Under the pieces are notes generated by a model. It did not search any database and was not told the origin of the DNA. It worked only from the letters and a program-made list of their open reading frames with translations. Positions 8,372 to 17,169 of a stretch of DNA of 64,000 nucleotides are shown one piece after another. Source of the stretch: Rhodococcus sovatensis (GTDB taxonomy: Bacteria; Actinomycetota; Actinomycetes; Mycobacteriales; Mycobacteriaceae). Within the stretch, counting starts at the first letter, position 1. Every line of letters begins with the position of its first letter. The position numbers were made by a program, and so were the translations under genes. Where the stretch lies: NCBI RefSeq assembly GCF_037327425.1, contig NZ_CP147846.1:558001-622000 (forward strand), written 5' to 3'.

Positions 8372-8451
8372 TCAGGTAAGAGGTGCAGACCACGTCAGAA
8401 CAGTTCCCCCCGCTTCGGTGGCGGATTCGATAGTCATGTGTCCGCCACACT
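8372..8451 (-). pseudogene. 3' fragment of devS, stranded by an IS
   Basis: The minus strand encodes CGGHMTIESATEAGGTVLTW ending SAPLT and a stop, the expected last strands of a DevS-type HATPase domain. Deleting 8452-9734 plus one copy of the CACT duplication joins it in frame to ...RSRAREC of the gene at 9686-11401. Confidence 0.9.
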
Positions 8452-8522
8452 TGGCGTGTCCCCGGTGAACGGGGCCATCTCGTTTTAGAGTCTTGTTGCC
8501 CCTGAAGTGGGCGGATAGGACG

Positions 8523-8813
8523 ATGGAGAACATGGCTGGACGGAAGCGCAACTCTGCCGAGGACATCGTGCGCAAACTGCGCCGTGCCGATGAGCTGACC
8601 GCTGCAGGCAAGACGCAAGAGGAGATCGCGGCGGAGCTCGAGGTGTCGGCGGCGACGTTGTACAACTGGCGGCGTCAGTACGGCGGGATGGACACCGATG
8701 CCGCGAAGGAACTCAAGGAGCTGCGCGAGCAGAACGGCAAGCTCAAACGCCTGCTCGCCGAGGCCGAGCTGGAGAAGGACGCACTGCGGGAGGTAGCGAA
8801 GGGAAAATTCTGA
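8523..8813 (+). CDS. IS3-family transposase OrfA
   Basis: A 96-residue (or 93 from ATG 8532) DNA-binding subunit. It has a helix-turn-helix (EEIAAELEVSAATLYNWRRQ) followed by a leucine-zipper-like coiled coil (ELKELREQNGKLKRLLAEAE). It ends EVAKGKF at a GGGAAAATTCTGA stretch suitable for programmed -1 slippage into OrfB. Confidence 0.9.
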   Translation: MENMAGRKRNSAEDIVRKLRRADELTAAGKTQEEIAAELEVSAATLYNWRRQYGGMDTDAAKELKELREQNGKLKRLLAEAELEKDALREVAKGKF

Positions 8814-8842
8814 GCCCAGCCGCCAAGCGCCGCGCCGTCGAC

Positions 8843-9679
8843 ATGCTCGTCAACACCATGAGTCTGTCGAAACGTCTGGCGTGCAAAGCTGTTGGGCTTG
8901 CCCGCTCCACCTACGCACGAACACCGATCGCCGACACACCCGCGGATCCCGACGCGGCCCTGAGGGCGTCGCTGCGGACATACGCAGGCTCGCATCCACT
9001 GCACGGCTTCCGTCGCGCCTGGGCGCATCTGAGGCACGACCAGGGCATGTCGGTGAACAAGAAGAAGGTGCACCGGCTCTGGAAGGAGGAGGGTCTGCAG
9101 GTTCGGATCTATCATCCCCGCAAACGCGCCGGCATCAGCTCCTGCCCGCAGATCGAAGCCGATGCGCCGAAAGTGGTGTGGGCTATGGATTTTCAGTTCG
9201 ACTCCACGGTGGATGGGAAAGCGATCAAGATCGCGTCGATGATCGACGAACACACCCGGCAGTCCCTGTTGAACATCGTGGAGCGCTCGATCACCGCGCA
9301 ACGACTGACCGACGAGCTCGACAAGACGTTCGCGCTGTGGGACGGACCGCCGATGGTCCTGAGAATGGACAACGGTCCGGAGTTCATTTCGCATGTGCTG
9401 CAACAGTTCTGTCGCGACCGTGTCGGTATCTCCTACATCCCGCCGGGGACGCCGTGGAACAACGGACACATCGAATCGTTCAACAACCGACTACGGAAGG
9501 AGTGCCTGAACCGCAATCACTGGACGAGCCTTCTCGAAGCGAGGGTGGTGATCGAGGACTTCAAAGACGACCACAACCATCGACACCGGCACTCATCACT
9601 CGGCTACCTCACGCCGTCCGAGTACGCTGCCCAATGCACCCACAACCACCAACCGGTCGAGGGTTGCGAGATCGACTGA
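8843..9679 (+). CDS. IS3-family transposase OrfB (DDE integrase core)
   Basis: The open frame starts with ATG 8843, though in the natural OrfAB fusion it would be entered upstream by a -1 shift near 8800-8810. The rve core is complete: VWAMDFQFDS (first Asp), LRMDNGPEFIS (second Asp), and WNNGHIESFNNRLRKECLN (Glu region). An HTH_21 domain precedes it (HGFRRAWAHLRH). The length is normal for the family. Confidence 0.92.
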   Translation: MLVNTMSLSKRLACKAVGLARSTYARTPIADTPADPDAALRASLRTYAGSHPLHGFRRAWAHLRHDQGMSVNKKKVHRLWKEEGLQVRIYHPRKRAGISSCPQIEADAPKVVWAMDFQFDSTVDGKAIKIASMIDEHTRQSLLNIVERSITAQRLTDELDKTFALWDGPPMVLRMDNGPEFISHVLQQFCRDRVGISYIPPGTPWNNGHIESFNNRLRKECLNRNHWTSLLEARVVIEDFKDDHNHRHRHSSLGYLTPSEYAAQCTHNHQPVEGCEID

Positions 9680-9685
9680 AATCAA

Positions 9686-11401
9686 TCACACCGTGGCTCT
9701 AGAACACGGTGGCCCGACTATCGGGGACCTGCCACACTCTCGAGCTCTCGATCGTAAGTTCTCGAGTCCGCTGGCCGATATTTCGGCGGGTATTCCGACA
9801 CCGTCGTCGGAAATCACGACTGTGAGATCGTCCACGATGGTGATTGCGAGGGTGACGGTGGTGGCGTGAGCGTGGCGCACGCAGTTGCTGATTCCTTCGC
9901 GCACCACCGCCAGTGCGTGCTCGGCGAGTGGCGGATCCACCACGGACAGGGGACCGGTGACCCGCAACGTCGTTCGCAATCCGGAGTTCTGGGTCATCTC
10001 GTCGACGATGTTGTCGATCCTCCGTCGTAGACTGTCGGTGGTGGTATCGCGAGAGTGCAGGTCGAATATTGCGCTGCGGATATCCTGGACAGTGTCCTGA
10101 AGGTCGTCGATCGTGGTTGCGAGCCGCGTCTTGATTTCCGGAGCCGTTGCGCGCTGAAGTGTGCTTTGCAGAGACAGCCCTGCCGCGAAGATTCGTTGGA
10201 TGACTCGGTCGTGCAGATCTCGTGCAATCCTGTCACGATCGGCAAGCACATCCAATTCGCGAAGTCTGCGTGCGGAATGGGCCATTTGCATGGTCACGGC
10301 GGCCTGGTCGGCGAACGATGACACGAGTTCGAGTTGGGTGTCGTCGAAGGGCTCGCCGTCGATCCGGCGGAGAACGACCAGAACTCCCGTGACTCGATCC
10401 GAAGCGCGGAGTGGAGAGATGAGCGCAGGGCCGTACTCGAGTTCCGAACCTTCGGTGGCATTGAATTCGAGATGCTCGGCCCTGATCGGTGTCCGGCTCC
10501 GAAACGAGGTTCCCGACGTCGATCCGAATACCGGCAGAACGTTACCCATCACAGTGCGCGGACTGTCGACAGGTTCCCCGGATACAACCTTCACGACCAG
10601 TTCCGTGACGTCTTCTGCCCGAGCGTCGGCGTCGCACGGGGTGGCGATGAACGCGAGATCGGCAGAAGTAAGTCGTAAGGCCTTCTCGGCGACTTTATTA
10701 AGAACCTGCTCGGTGTCGGTTCCGCTCAACAGGTCGGTTGCGATGTCGCGGGTGGCCTCCAGCCAGGATTGTTGCGTACGCGCCCGGCTGTAGAGGCGAG
10801 CGTTCTCGATTGCGACACCGGCAGCGGATGCGAGCGCTTGCATCACCGCCTCGTCTTCCTCGGTGAACGACTCACCGTTGTTCTTCTCGGTGAGATACAG
10901 ATTTCCGAATACCGCGTCGCGAACACGAACTGGAACACCGAGGAAGGAATGCATCGGCGGGTGTCCAGGTGGAAACCCGATCGATGACGGATGATCGGAG
11001 AGCTTGTCGAGACGGATCGCTCGCGGTTCGTCGATCAACAGCCCCAGCACACCACCCCCGGTAGGTAGTGGCCCGATTTCATCGGCGGTTGTGTCATCGA
11101 TCCCGTGAAATATGAACGAACTCAGTTCTTGGTTGTGTCCGCGTACACCCAAAGCGCCGTAGCGAGCGTCGACGAGTTCGACGGCGGAGACGACGATAGA
11201 CCGCAGAGTTTCCTCGAGGTCCAACCCCTCGGAGATCACCAACATGGAGTGAAGTAGACCGTCGATTTGCTCGCGCGCATCTACGATTTTGCCAAGCCGC
11301 TCCTGGACCTCCGACAACAGCTCTCGGAGGCGCAGTTGGGATAGTGTGCCGCTCAACTCGCCGGTGAAGGTCTTGCCGCTATCAAATTGATTTCCGACCA
11401 C
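9686..11401 (-). CDS. devS: DevS/DosS-like GAF sensor histidine kinase, C-terminus replaced by IS sequence
   Basis: A protein with two GAF domains (about residues 63-203 and 230-375), a HisKA_3 domain with the phosphoacceptor in ARDLHDRVIQR (His397), and HATPase with ISDDGVGIPAE. GAF1 has FPPGHPPMHSFLGVPV. His147 is at the place of the haem ligand of DosS, so gas or redox sensing is expected. The GTG start at 11401 is 45 bp after devR. The native end (GGHMTIES to SAPLT, in 8372-8451) is lost. Translation enters the IS and adds 14 foreign residues (RSPIVGPPCSRATV), removing the last beta-strands of the ATPase domain. Activity may be impaired. Confidence 0.9.
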   Translation of the reverse strand: MVGNQFDSGKTFTGELSGTLSQLRLRELLSEVQERLGKIVDAREQIDGLLHSMLVISEGLDLEETLRSIVVSAVELVDARYGALGVRGHNQELSSFIFHGIDDTTADEIGPLPTGGGVLGLLIDEPRAIRLDKLSDHPSSIGFPPGHPPMHSFLGVPVRVRDAVFGNLYLTEKNNGESFTEEDEAVMQALASAAGVAIENARLYSRARTQQSWLEATRDIATDLLSGTDTEQVLNKVAEKALRLTSADLAFIATPCDADARAEDVTELVVKVVSGEPVDSPRTVMGNVLPVFGSTSGTSFRSRTPIRAEHLEFNATEGSELEYGPALISPLRASDRVTGVLVVLRRIDGEPFDDTQLELVSSFADQAAVTMQMAHSARRLRELDVLADRDRIARDLHDRVIQRIFAAGLSLQSTLQRATAPEIKTRLATTIDDLQDTVQDIRSAIFDLHSRDTTTDSLRRRIDNIVDEMTQNSGLRTTLRVTGPLSVVDPPLAEHALAVVREGISNCVRHAHATTVTLAITIVDDLTVVISDDGVGIPAEISASGLENLRSRARECGRSPIVGPPCSRATV

Positions 11402-11446
11402 ACCGACAGTATGCGCGGTGTATTGGGAGGGTGCGACGGAACCCGA

Positions 11447-12082
11447 TCATCCTTCCAGTTTGGAAGCGTAGACAGCGGCTTGCGTTCGACGCTCCATGCC
11501 GAGTTTCGCCAACAGACGAGAAACATAGTTCTTCACCGTCTTCTCGGCGAGGAACATGCGCTCGGCGATCTGCCGGTTGGTCAACCCTTCTCCGAGAAGC
11601 GCAAGGAGCTTGCGCTCTTGCTCGGTCAGCGATGCGAGCGGTCCGGTGACGGCCTTGTCGTCGTCGGACCGCAGCTTCCGCATGAGCGCCGCGGCCGCGC
11701 GATTGTCGAGCAGGGATCGGCCCAGCCCGACGTCTTTGATCGCTTGAGTCAAGTCCATACCCTTGATGTCCTTGACGATATAGCCCATCGCGCCGGCGAG
11801 AATGGCGTCGAGCATTGCTTGGTCTTCGGTGAACGAGGTCAGTATCAGGCAACGCAGCTCCGGCATGCGCGACATCAACTCACGGCACAGTTCGACGCCG
11901 TTTCCATCAGGTAGTTGCACGTCCAGGACCGCGACATCGGGGCGCAATGCAGGTATGCGAGCGAGCGCATTGCTGACCGTGCCTGCCTCTCCGACTACGG
12001 ACAGTTCGGGGTCGGACTCGATGAGATCGATCAGACCTCGACGGACGATCTCGTGGTCGTCGACCAGAAATACAGTGATCAC
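11447..12082 (-). CDS. devR: DevR/DosR-like NarL-family response regulator
   Basis: A 211-residue protein closely matching mycobacterial DosR in order and wording. The receiver domain has VDDHEIVRRGL, phosphoacceptor Asp54 in VAVLDVQLPDGNG, and SFTEDQAMLDAILAGAMGY. A linker leads to a LuxR-type HTH (LTEQERKLLALLGEGLTNRQ, AEKTVKNYVSRLLAKLGM). The GTG start is at 12082. It lies first in a devR-devS operon divergent from the Acg-like gene, and it is the likely reader of the DevR boxes seen at 4777, 7431, 7458, 12165 and 14193. Because DevR can also be phosphorylated by other kinases, the damaged devS need not abolish the response. Confidence 0.94.
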   Translation of the reverse strand: MITVFLVDDHEIVRRGLIDLIESDPELSVVGEAGTVSNALARIPALRPDVAVLDVQLPDGNGVELCRELMSRMPELRCLILTSFTEDQAMLDAILAGAMGYIVKDIKGMDLTQAIKDVGLGRSLLDNRAAAALMRKLRSDDDKAVTGPLASLTEQERKLLALLGEGLTNRQIAERMFLAEKTVKNYVSRLLAKLGMERRTQAAVYASKLEG

Positions 12083-12164
12083 CGCGACTCCTTCATAACG
12101 CTCGTGCTGTCAGCATACGGTCGTTTTCCGCCTGGACACCGTTGCCGAAGTGCTCGTGTTTTAT

Positions 12165-12178
12165 AGGACGTAGGGCCC
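12165..12178 (+). promoter_or_regulatory. Candidate DevR/DosR box before Acg-like gene
   Basis: AGGACGTAGGGCCC matches the GGGAC-N4-GNCCC core with one mismatch. It is 73 bp upstream of the nitroreductase start (12251) and 83 bp upstream of devR on the other strand, so it could serve both. Confidence 0.5.
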
Positions 12179-12250
12179 TGTCGTCGACGGAGGTCGGCGA
12201 CAACACTGGCGTCAGCATTGCTTTCGCAGTGGAAACGTCGAGGAGTGACA

Positions 12251-13237
12251 ATGAACGTTCAGCCAGAGTCGGCGGTAGTGGAGATGCTTGTAGAGCTTGC
12301 GTGCCGAGCGCCGTCGGTTCACAACAGTCAGCCCTGGAAGTGGGTGTACTCGGACGGCTATCTGAACTTGTACACGGACCGAACGCGTCTGCTGGACTCT
12401 ATCGATCCCTTGGGGCGCCAGATGGTGATCAGTTGCGGGGCCGCCCTGGATCATCTCAGCACAGCGGCGGCGACATTTCGATGGTCCACCGAGGTGGGAG
12501 AACTGCCCTACCCCGGCACTCCCGATCACCTCGCGCGTGTTCGCTTCGTCCACGGTGCGCATCCGCAGTCACACGAGTTCGACCTCTTGACCGCGATCAA
12601 CCGCAGGCGGTCCGATCGCCGGCCATTCGGGTCGGTTACAGATGGCAGTGTCCTGACGCCGAACATGCAACGAGCTGCGGACAGTCATGGCGTCACGCTC
12701 ACGGTCCTTTCACTTGATGCACGTGAAACCCTGGCCACAGCATCCAGACTGAGTGCAGGAATCCGAAAGTACGACGCAACCTACCAGGCCGAGATCCGCT
12801 GGTGGGCGGGACATGTGGTTGCATCGGGAGGAATACCGTCCAGTGCGTTGGCAGATCGGTCCGAGTCGTCGAACGTTCAGCTGGGGCGCCAATTTCCGGA
12901 ACCGCGGGGAGTCGGACTTCACGAACGGTCGGTCGATACGATCGACGAATCCAGCGTGGTTCTGCTCAGTACCGTGGGCGATCACCGTGTCGACTGGTTG
13001 AGGGCGGGTCGAGCCCTGTCGCCGCTACTGCTCGAATCCGCAGCACGGGGACTCGCGACGTGCCCCTTGACTCACTTGACAGAACAGTCCGGCAGCCGGG
13101 CGCTGGTCGAATCACTGGCACCCGACAGTGGTGTTCCGCAAATCCTGGTACGGATCGGCACCCCACCGGCCGGCGGGGGCCCCAAACAGACTCCGCGACG
13201 ACCGATATCGAATGTACTGTCCATTCACCGGAGGTGA
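12251..13237 (+). CDS. Acg-like nitroreductase-family protein
   Basis: The start at 12251 (MNVQPESAV) follows GAGGAGTGACA. The 328-residue protein has the FMN-binding APSVHNSQPWKW near the N-terminus and a second RRRSDRRPFG, typical of the Acg (Rv2032) group, which is larger than classical nitroreductases and believed to bind and possibly store flavin. It lies divergently from devR and is a classic member of DosR regulons. It overlaps the convergent USP gene by 13 bp at its 3' end. Confidence 0.85.
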   Translation: MNVQPESAVVEMLVELACRAPSVHNSQPWKWVYSDGYLNLYTDRTRLLDSIDPLGRQMVISCGAALDHLSTAAATFRWSTEVGELPYPGTPDHLARVRFVHGAHPQSHEFDLLTAINRRRSDRRPFGSVTDGSVLTPNMQRAADSHGVTLTVLSLDARETLATASRLSAGIRKYDATYQAEIRWWAGHVVASGGIPSSALADRSESSNVQLGRQFPEPRGVGLHERSVDTIDESSVVLLSTVGDHRVDWLRAGRALSPLLLESAARGLATCPLTHLTEQSGSRALVESLAPDSGVPQILVRIGTPPAGGGPKQTPRRPISNVLSIHRR

Positions 13238-14157
13238 TCATCGTTCGCCGGAACGATGATCGTCGGGATTTCGGCACGATGAAGGATTGCGCGACTGGTC
13301 GACCCCATGAACAGCGGCGAAATTGCACCGCGGCTGCGTGACCCGACGACGATCAACTGAGCATCGGCAGCCATTTCGAGAAGAGTTCGCGATGGATAGT
13401 CCTCGATTGCAGACGTTGAAACCGATACCGCCGGATACTCTTTCCGCCACGCTGCGGCTACGTGGTTCAACCAGAGTCTTGCAGCGCCGGCAGGATCCAA
13501 ATGAGGCCCCCACTGCACGAAGTCGCCGAAAGACGTGCCTGGATTCAGGGCCGTGAAGGCGTGGACCATGCGCAGGCCCACATGGCGACGTGACGCCTGT
13601 TCGAAAGCGACAGCGAGAACCGAATCATCGTGCGGCGAATGGTCGAGCCCGACGACTACGGGTGCGGAATCGGTACCGACCTGGGTGGTGTCGAAATGCT
13701 CTGGAACGATCGCAACCGGACACACGGCCCTCGCCGCTACCGCACTACTGACCGAGCCGAGAACCGCGCGCGCAATTCCTCCCAGGCCGCGTGTACCGAG
13801 CACGATAAGCCGAGCATTCGATCCGCCATCGATGAGCGCCTCGGCGGGCGGATTCGACACTAGAACAGTCTGGACAGACAGGGAGTCCCCGGCCACGGAC
13901 TGGGCGACGGTCTGCGCGGTCGCCATGGCGGATCGGGCGTGTGCACTCGATGCGCCTCCGCTGAGACGTGGTGTGCTCGATAGTGTTCCGCCGGACACCA
14001 CTCCTGCGTAGAGGAGCGTCAGTGGTGTTCCGTGCAGGGCAGCGTCGGCAGCAGCCCATCTGACCGCGACCTCCGAGGGTACCGAGCCATCGACGCCGAC
14101 GATCGTCTGCTTTGTGGTGGGACTGTCCTTGCTGAGCGCATTGTCCGTGTTGGCCAT
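13225..14157 (-). CDS. Tandem-domain universal stress protein
   Basis: A 310-residue double UspA protein, the third in this block. Domain 1: TIVGVDGSVPSEVAVRWAA and the ATP loop GTRGLGGIARAVLGSVS. Domain 2: PVVVGLDHSPHDDSVLAVA and GSRSRGAISPLFMGSTS. Both loops keep the G-x2-G-x9-G(S/T) pattern, so both domains may bind ATP. A DevR-like box lies about 36 bp upstream. An IS5-family element starts 64 bp upstream, immediately beyond that box. Confidence 0.92.
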   Translation of the reverse strand: MANTDNALSKDSPTTKQTIVGVDGSVPSEVAVRWAAADAALHGTPLTLLYAGVVSGGTLSSTPRLSGGASSAHARSAMATAQTVAQSVAGDSLSVQTVLVSNPPAEALIDGGSNARLIVLGTRGLGGIARAVLGSVSSAVAARAVCPVAIVPEHFDTTQVGTDSAPVVVGLDHSPHDDSVLAVAFEQASRRHVGLRMVHAFTALNPGTSFGDFVQWGPHLDPAGAARLWLNHVAAAWRKEYPAVSVSTSAIEDYPSRTLLEMAADAQLIVVGSRSRGAISPLFMGSTSRAILHRAEIPTIIVPANDDHLR

Positions 14158-14192
14158 GCACCCATCCTTTGATTCTCCGCATGTCCTGAACA

Positions 14193-14206
14193 GGGTCGCC
14201 GGTCCG
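14193..14206 (-). promoter_or_regulatory. Candidate DevR/DosR box before third USP gene
   Basis: The minus strand reads CGGACCGGCGACCC, one mismatch from GGGAC-N4-GNCCC, in the short space between the USP start and the IS5-family element. Confidence 0.4.
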
Positions 14207-14220
14207 GACGCCGCCGTGCC

Positions 14221-15210
14221 TAGAGCGTGTCTCTTAAATTGGGTCCGTTTTCGTTTTCATCGCCGGGCGGTGGTTGTGGTTGCGGGAGTGCAGAACTGCC
14301 GCGCACAGGACAACGCCCCCGAGGAATGTCATGGCGTACTTGTCATATCGAGTGGCCACACCACGCCACTGTTTGAGCCGCCCGAAGCCACGCTCGACGG
14401 TGTTGCGGTGCTTGTACATCGTCGGATCGAAACCCGGTGGACGACCACCGGCGGACCCCTTGTCGGCCCGTCGCTGCTTCTGGTCGCTGCGCTCGGGAAT
14501 GGTGTGTTTGATCTTGCGGCGACGCAGTTCGGTGCGGGTACTGGGATGGGTGTACGCCTTGTCGGCGAGCAATCGGTAGTCCTGGTCCCCACCGGCAGCT
14601 CGGTGGGCATCGAGCAACGGCACCAACTGTGGATTGTCCCCGGCTTGCCCACCGGTCAGCAGCATCGTCACCGGCGAGCACGTCAGGTCGGTCAGTGCAT
14701 GGATCTTCGTGGTGAATCCTCCGCGAGATCGACCCAACGCGTGGTCAGCGGGTTCGTCGACGGATTTCTTGTAATTCGACAAGGCCCCCTGTGAGAGTGT
14801 CGGCTCGCGCACCGGCCGCATGCTGATGCGCCCGGACGCTGGTCGAGTCGATCGAGAGCACCGCCCCGATATCGCCGTCGAGTTCTTCCGGGTCGAGACC
14901 GAACACCTCGGCCACCGCGGCAAGCATCTCGTCGTAGGTGCCATCGAAGGACCATCGGTGGTGGCGTTTCCACACCGTCTGCCACGGACCGAAGTCCTCC
15001 GGCAGATCTCGCCACGGACACCCGGTACGGAATCGGTATGCGATGCCCTCCAGAATTCGCCGGTGCTCGGCGAACCGCCGCCCACGTTTTCCCACGTCGG
15101 TGGGTATCACTGGCTCGACGATCTCCCAGAACTCGTCACTGATCACTCCCACGCGCGTCATCGAAATATCATCGCTGACAGCACCTCTCAAATTTGGGAG
15201 ACACGCTCTA
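14221..15210 (-). mobile_element. IS5-family (IS427-like) insertion sequence
   Basis: Terminal inverted repeats GAGCGTGTCTC at 14223 and its complement ending near 15208 are each flanked by TA (CTAG at both outer junctions), giving about 986 bp plus a short target duplication. A split transposase occupies almost the whole element on the minus strand. The right end has invaded the 3' end of the MBL-fold gene and the left end abuts the USP promoter. Confidence 0.88.
14234..15161 (-). CDS. IS5-family transposase in two overlapping frames
   Basis: Frame A (14745-15161, start MTRVGVISDEFW) holds the DUF4096-type N-terminal region with GCPWRDLPEDFGPWQTV and the first catalytic Asp (LSIDSTSVRAHQ). 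Frame B (to 14234) holds GRSRGGFTTKIHAL, the second Asp in LADKAYTHP and the Glu in VERGFGRLKQWR. B is in the +1 frame relative to A. A run of five G/C at about 14785-14789 is a plausible slip site, so the split is probably the natural programmed shift of this group and not damage. Confidence 0.85.
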
Positions 15211-16141
15211 GATGCCGGAGGTGCGCAGCCGCCTCGGACAGTGCCATCGTCTTCCCCATCGGAGAAATCGCTGCCCACGGCTTGTACCACTTCATCCGCG
15301 CTGCAACCTGCCAGACGGTGATCTGGTCCTCACCGAAGGCGTCGTACAGATGATCGAGCCGTTCGCCGTGATGTTCGACGAGCTCTCCGGCGCGGCCGGC
15401 CACGTCGTCGATCGGGAGTCCGTGGGCGCCGAGCCCACGCGTGACGTTCATGGACTGCACGCGACGTAGCGAGTCCATGAACTCCGCCAGCGCATCACGT
15501 TCTTCCAGGGGATAGACGAAGTTGCCGACGTGTGGTGTCGTCTTCTGCAGGACGTGGTCTCCGGTGAACATGATGTCCGAGTCGGGCAGATGGAAGCACA
15601 CATGTCCTGGGGTATGTCCCGGTGTGTACACCACGCGCAGTGCGCGGCCGGTCAGCGCGACGCTCTCGCCGTCGACGAGAACTCGGTCGGGCGCGGAGTC
15701 GGGACCTGTGGGTGCGCGGAGGTCGACATGATTCAAGGCCTCGATGTCGTCCTCGGGCGCCCCTGCGGCCCTCATGTTCACCTGCTGCCATTCGAGCCAC
15801 TGCTCGTCTCTCGGCGCGGTCATTCCCTCGAACTGGGCGTAATCGGCCTCATGCATGGCGATCCATGCTCCGGACGCTTCGCGAACACGACCACACAGCC
15901 CGACGTGGTCAGGATGGAAGTGCGTCAGAACCACGCCCTCGACGTCGGAAATCGAATGTCCGATCGCTTCCAATCCAGTGGTCAGGCCGTTCCACGCGTT
16001 CTCGTCGTCCCATCCGGCATCGACGAGAACGAGTCCGCCGGGGGACTCCATGGCGTAGACGAGCGTGTGACCCAGCGGGTTGTCGGTGATGGGAACCGGA
16101 ATCTGGAAGATTCCATCGCCGATCGGGGCTGCGTCGCTCAT
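15188..16141 (-). CDS. MBL-fold metallo-hydrolase with IS-derived C-terminus
   Basis: A 317-residue metallo-beta-lactamase-fold protein. Metal ligands are visible in LTHFHPDHVGLCG (HxHxDH), YTPGHTPGHVCFH and FTGDHVL. The C-terminal helical part (WYKPWAAISPMG, LSEAAAHLRHL) resembles the group fused to an additional helical domain. The last six residues (ERVSQI) and the stop codon are supplied by the inverted repeat of the IS5-family element, so the native end was cut. The substrate is unknown. It is likely cytoplasmic. Confidence 0.85.
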   Translation of the reverse strand: MSDAAPIGDGIFQIPVPITDNPLGHTLVYAMESPGGLVLVDAGWDDENAWNGLTTGLEAIGHSISDVEGVVLTHFHPDHVGLCGRVREASGAWIAMHEADYAQFEGMTAPRDEQWLEWQQVNMRAAGAPEDDIEALNHVDLRAPTGPDSAPDRVLVDGESVALTGRALRVVYTPGHTPGHVCFHLPDSDIMFTGDHVLQKTTPHVGNFVYPLEERDALAEFMDSLRRVQSMNVTRGLGAHGLPIDDVAGRAGELVEHHGERLDHLYDAFGEDQITVWQVAARMKWYKPWAAISPMGKTMALSEAAAHLRHLERVSQI

Positions 16142-16233
16142 GGCACTACCTCGTTGCTTGGTCCAAGTAATGAGTTCTGTTCACTCCATACTGACCGCAC
16201 TGTCGAGGCGCGTGGCAAGCGGGTCCGACAGAA

Positions 16234-16641
16234 CTAGCGTCGACGCCACTCGATGGCCGGGCAGGTGTCCATCACCATGGGTACGCCTGCGGCGATAGTT
16301 CGCTCGAACGCTGCCTCGTCGATCACACCCAACTGGAACCAGACCGCCTTCGCGCCGACGGCAACTGCCTCGTCAGCGAACTGCCCGGCCGAGTCCGATT
16401 TTCGGAACACATCGACGACATCTATGGGGAACGGAACGTCGGCAAGGGTCGCGTAGCCCTGTTCCCCGAGCACGGTCGGCGCACTCGGGTGAATAGGAAC
16501 GATGCGCTTGCCGCGTTTCTGCAACAGGGCTGCGATCTCGTACGCCGTTCGATCCGGATTGCCGGACAGGCCGACGATGGCCCAGGTCTCGAGGTCGTCG
16601 AGCATCAGATCGACGGACTCGGTTTCCTGCCACGACGTCAT
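16234..16641 (-). CDS. CoA-binding domain protein (YccU-like)
   Basis: A 135-residue single-domain Rossmann protein. It has TWAIVGLSGNPDRTAYEIA at the nucleotide-binding turn, VVDVFRKSDSAG, GAKAVWFQLGV and the closing DTCPAIEWRR, which are typical of the stand-alone CoA_binding_2 family. Biochemical role is not established for the family. It lies 10 bp downstream of the DoxX gene on the same strand, so the two probably form a small operon. Confidence 0.85.
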   Translation of the reverse strand: MTSWQETESVDLMLDDLETWAIVGLSGNPDRTAYEIAALLQKRGKRIVPIHPSAPTVLGEQGYATLADVPFPIDVVDVFRKSDSAGQFADEAVAVGAKAVWFQLGVIDEAAFERTIAAGVPMVMDTCPAIEWRRR

Positions 16642-16651
16642 GAGGGAAACG

Positions 16652-17053
16652 CTACACCGCGCTCGATCGGGAGCGCCACGTTCGCCAGGCGTCCGTGCAC
16701 CACAGTGCCCATGCGATCAACAGCGGCTGGAATAGGAGTCGGATGCCCCGGCTCACATCGGTGTCCAGTCCGAATGCGTCTGTGTGAGTCAGAAATTGAG
16801 CGATGTTGCCGGGAAATACCGCGACGAAGAACGCGGCGACGATCCACCCCGTCAACACCGAGAGGCGAACGAGGACGATCAGCGCCAGACCTAGAAGGAC
16901 CTCGATGACGCCCGAGGCGAGGACCACGAAGTCTGCATCGAGCGGCAGCCACGTAGGTACCTGAGCCTGAAACTCCGAGCGAGCCCAGAACAGGTGGCTG
17001 AGGCCCGCGAACACGAGGAACGCTCCGAGTAGCACGCGAGCAATCGACTTCAT
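16652..17053 (-). CDS. DoxX-family membrane protein
   Basis: The start at 17053 (MKSIARVLLGAF) is chosen because it begins the first membrane helix. The 133-residue protein has four hydrophobic segments: residues 1-20 with AGLSHLFWAR, about 42-62 with GVIEVLLGLAL, 64-84, and a C-terminal segment LFQPLLIAWALWC. This pattern fits DoxX/DoxD-like integral membrane proteins. Function is unknown. Confidence 0.75.
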   Translation of the reverse strand: MKSIARVLLGAFLVFAGLSHLFWARSEFQAQVPTWLPLDADFVVLASGVIEVLLGLALIVLVRLSVLTGWIVAAFFVAVFPGNIAQFLTHTDAFGLDTDVSRGIRLLFQPLLIAWALWCTDAWRTWRSRSSAV

Positions 17054-17169
17054 ACGACGATCGTGCCGCAGGGGGTGGGGTAGGTCCACCCCTGGGGTCG
17101 GTATCGAACACGGCCGGGTTCGACGAAAGTTGTTCTTGTCCAGCAGAGCAGACCAAAGGAGATCACCCC

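Larger units (their letters stand above)
8452..9734 (+). mobile_element. IS3-family insertion sequence (IS407-group type), 1283 bp
   Basis: The ends read TGGCGTGTCCCC at the left and the inverse of TGGCAGGTCCCC at the right, starting TG and ending CA as usual for IS3. The flanks carry a 4-bp direct duplication CACT (8448-8451 and 9735-9738), the size expected for the IS407 group. It encodes OrfA and OrfB in the -1 frame relationship. Both reading frames look intact, so the element is potentially active, and it interrupts devS. Confidence 0.9.

Noticed and set aside
14234..15161. IS5-family transposase called as a pseudogene because of its two frames
   Set aside because: The two-frame layout with an overlap and a homopolymer run is normal for this group, and all DDE motifs are intact.
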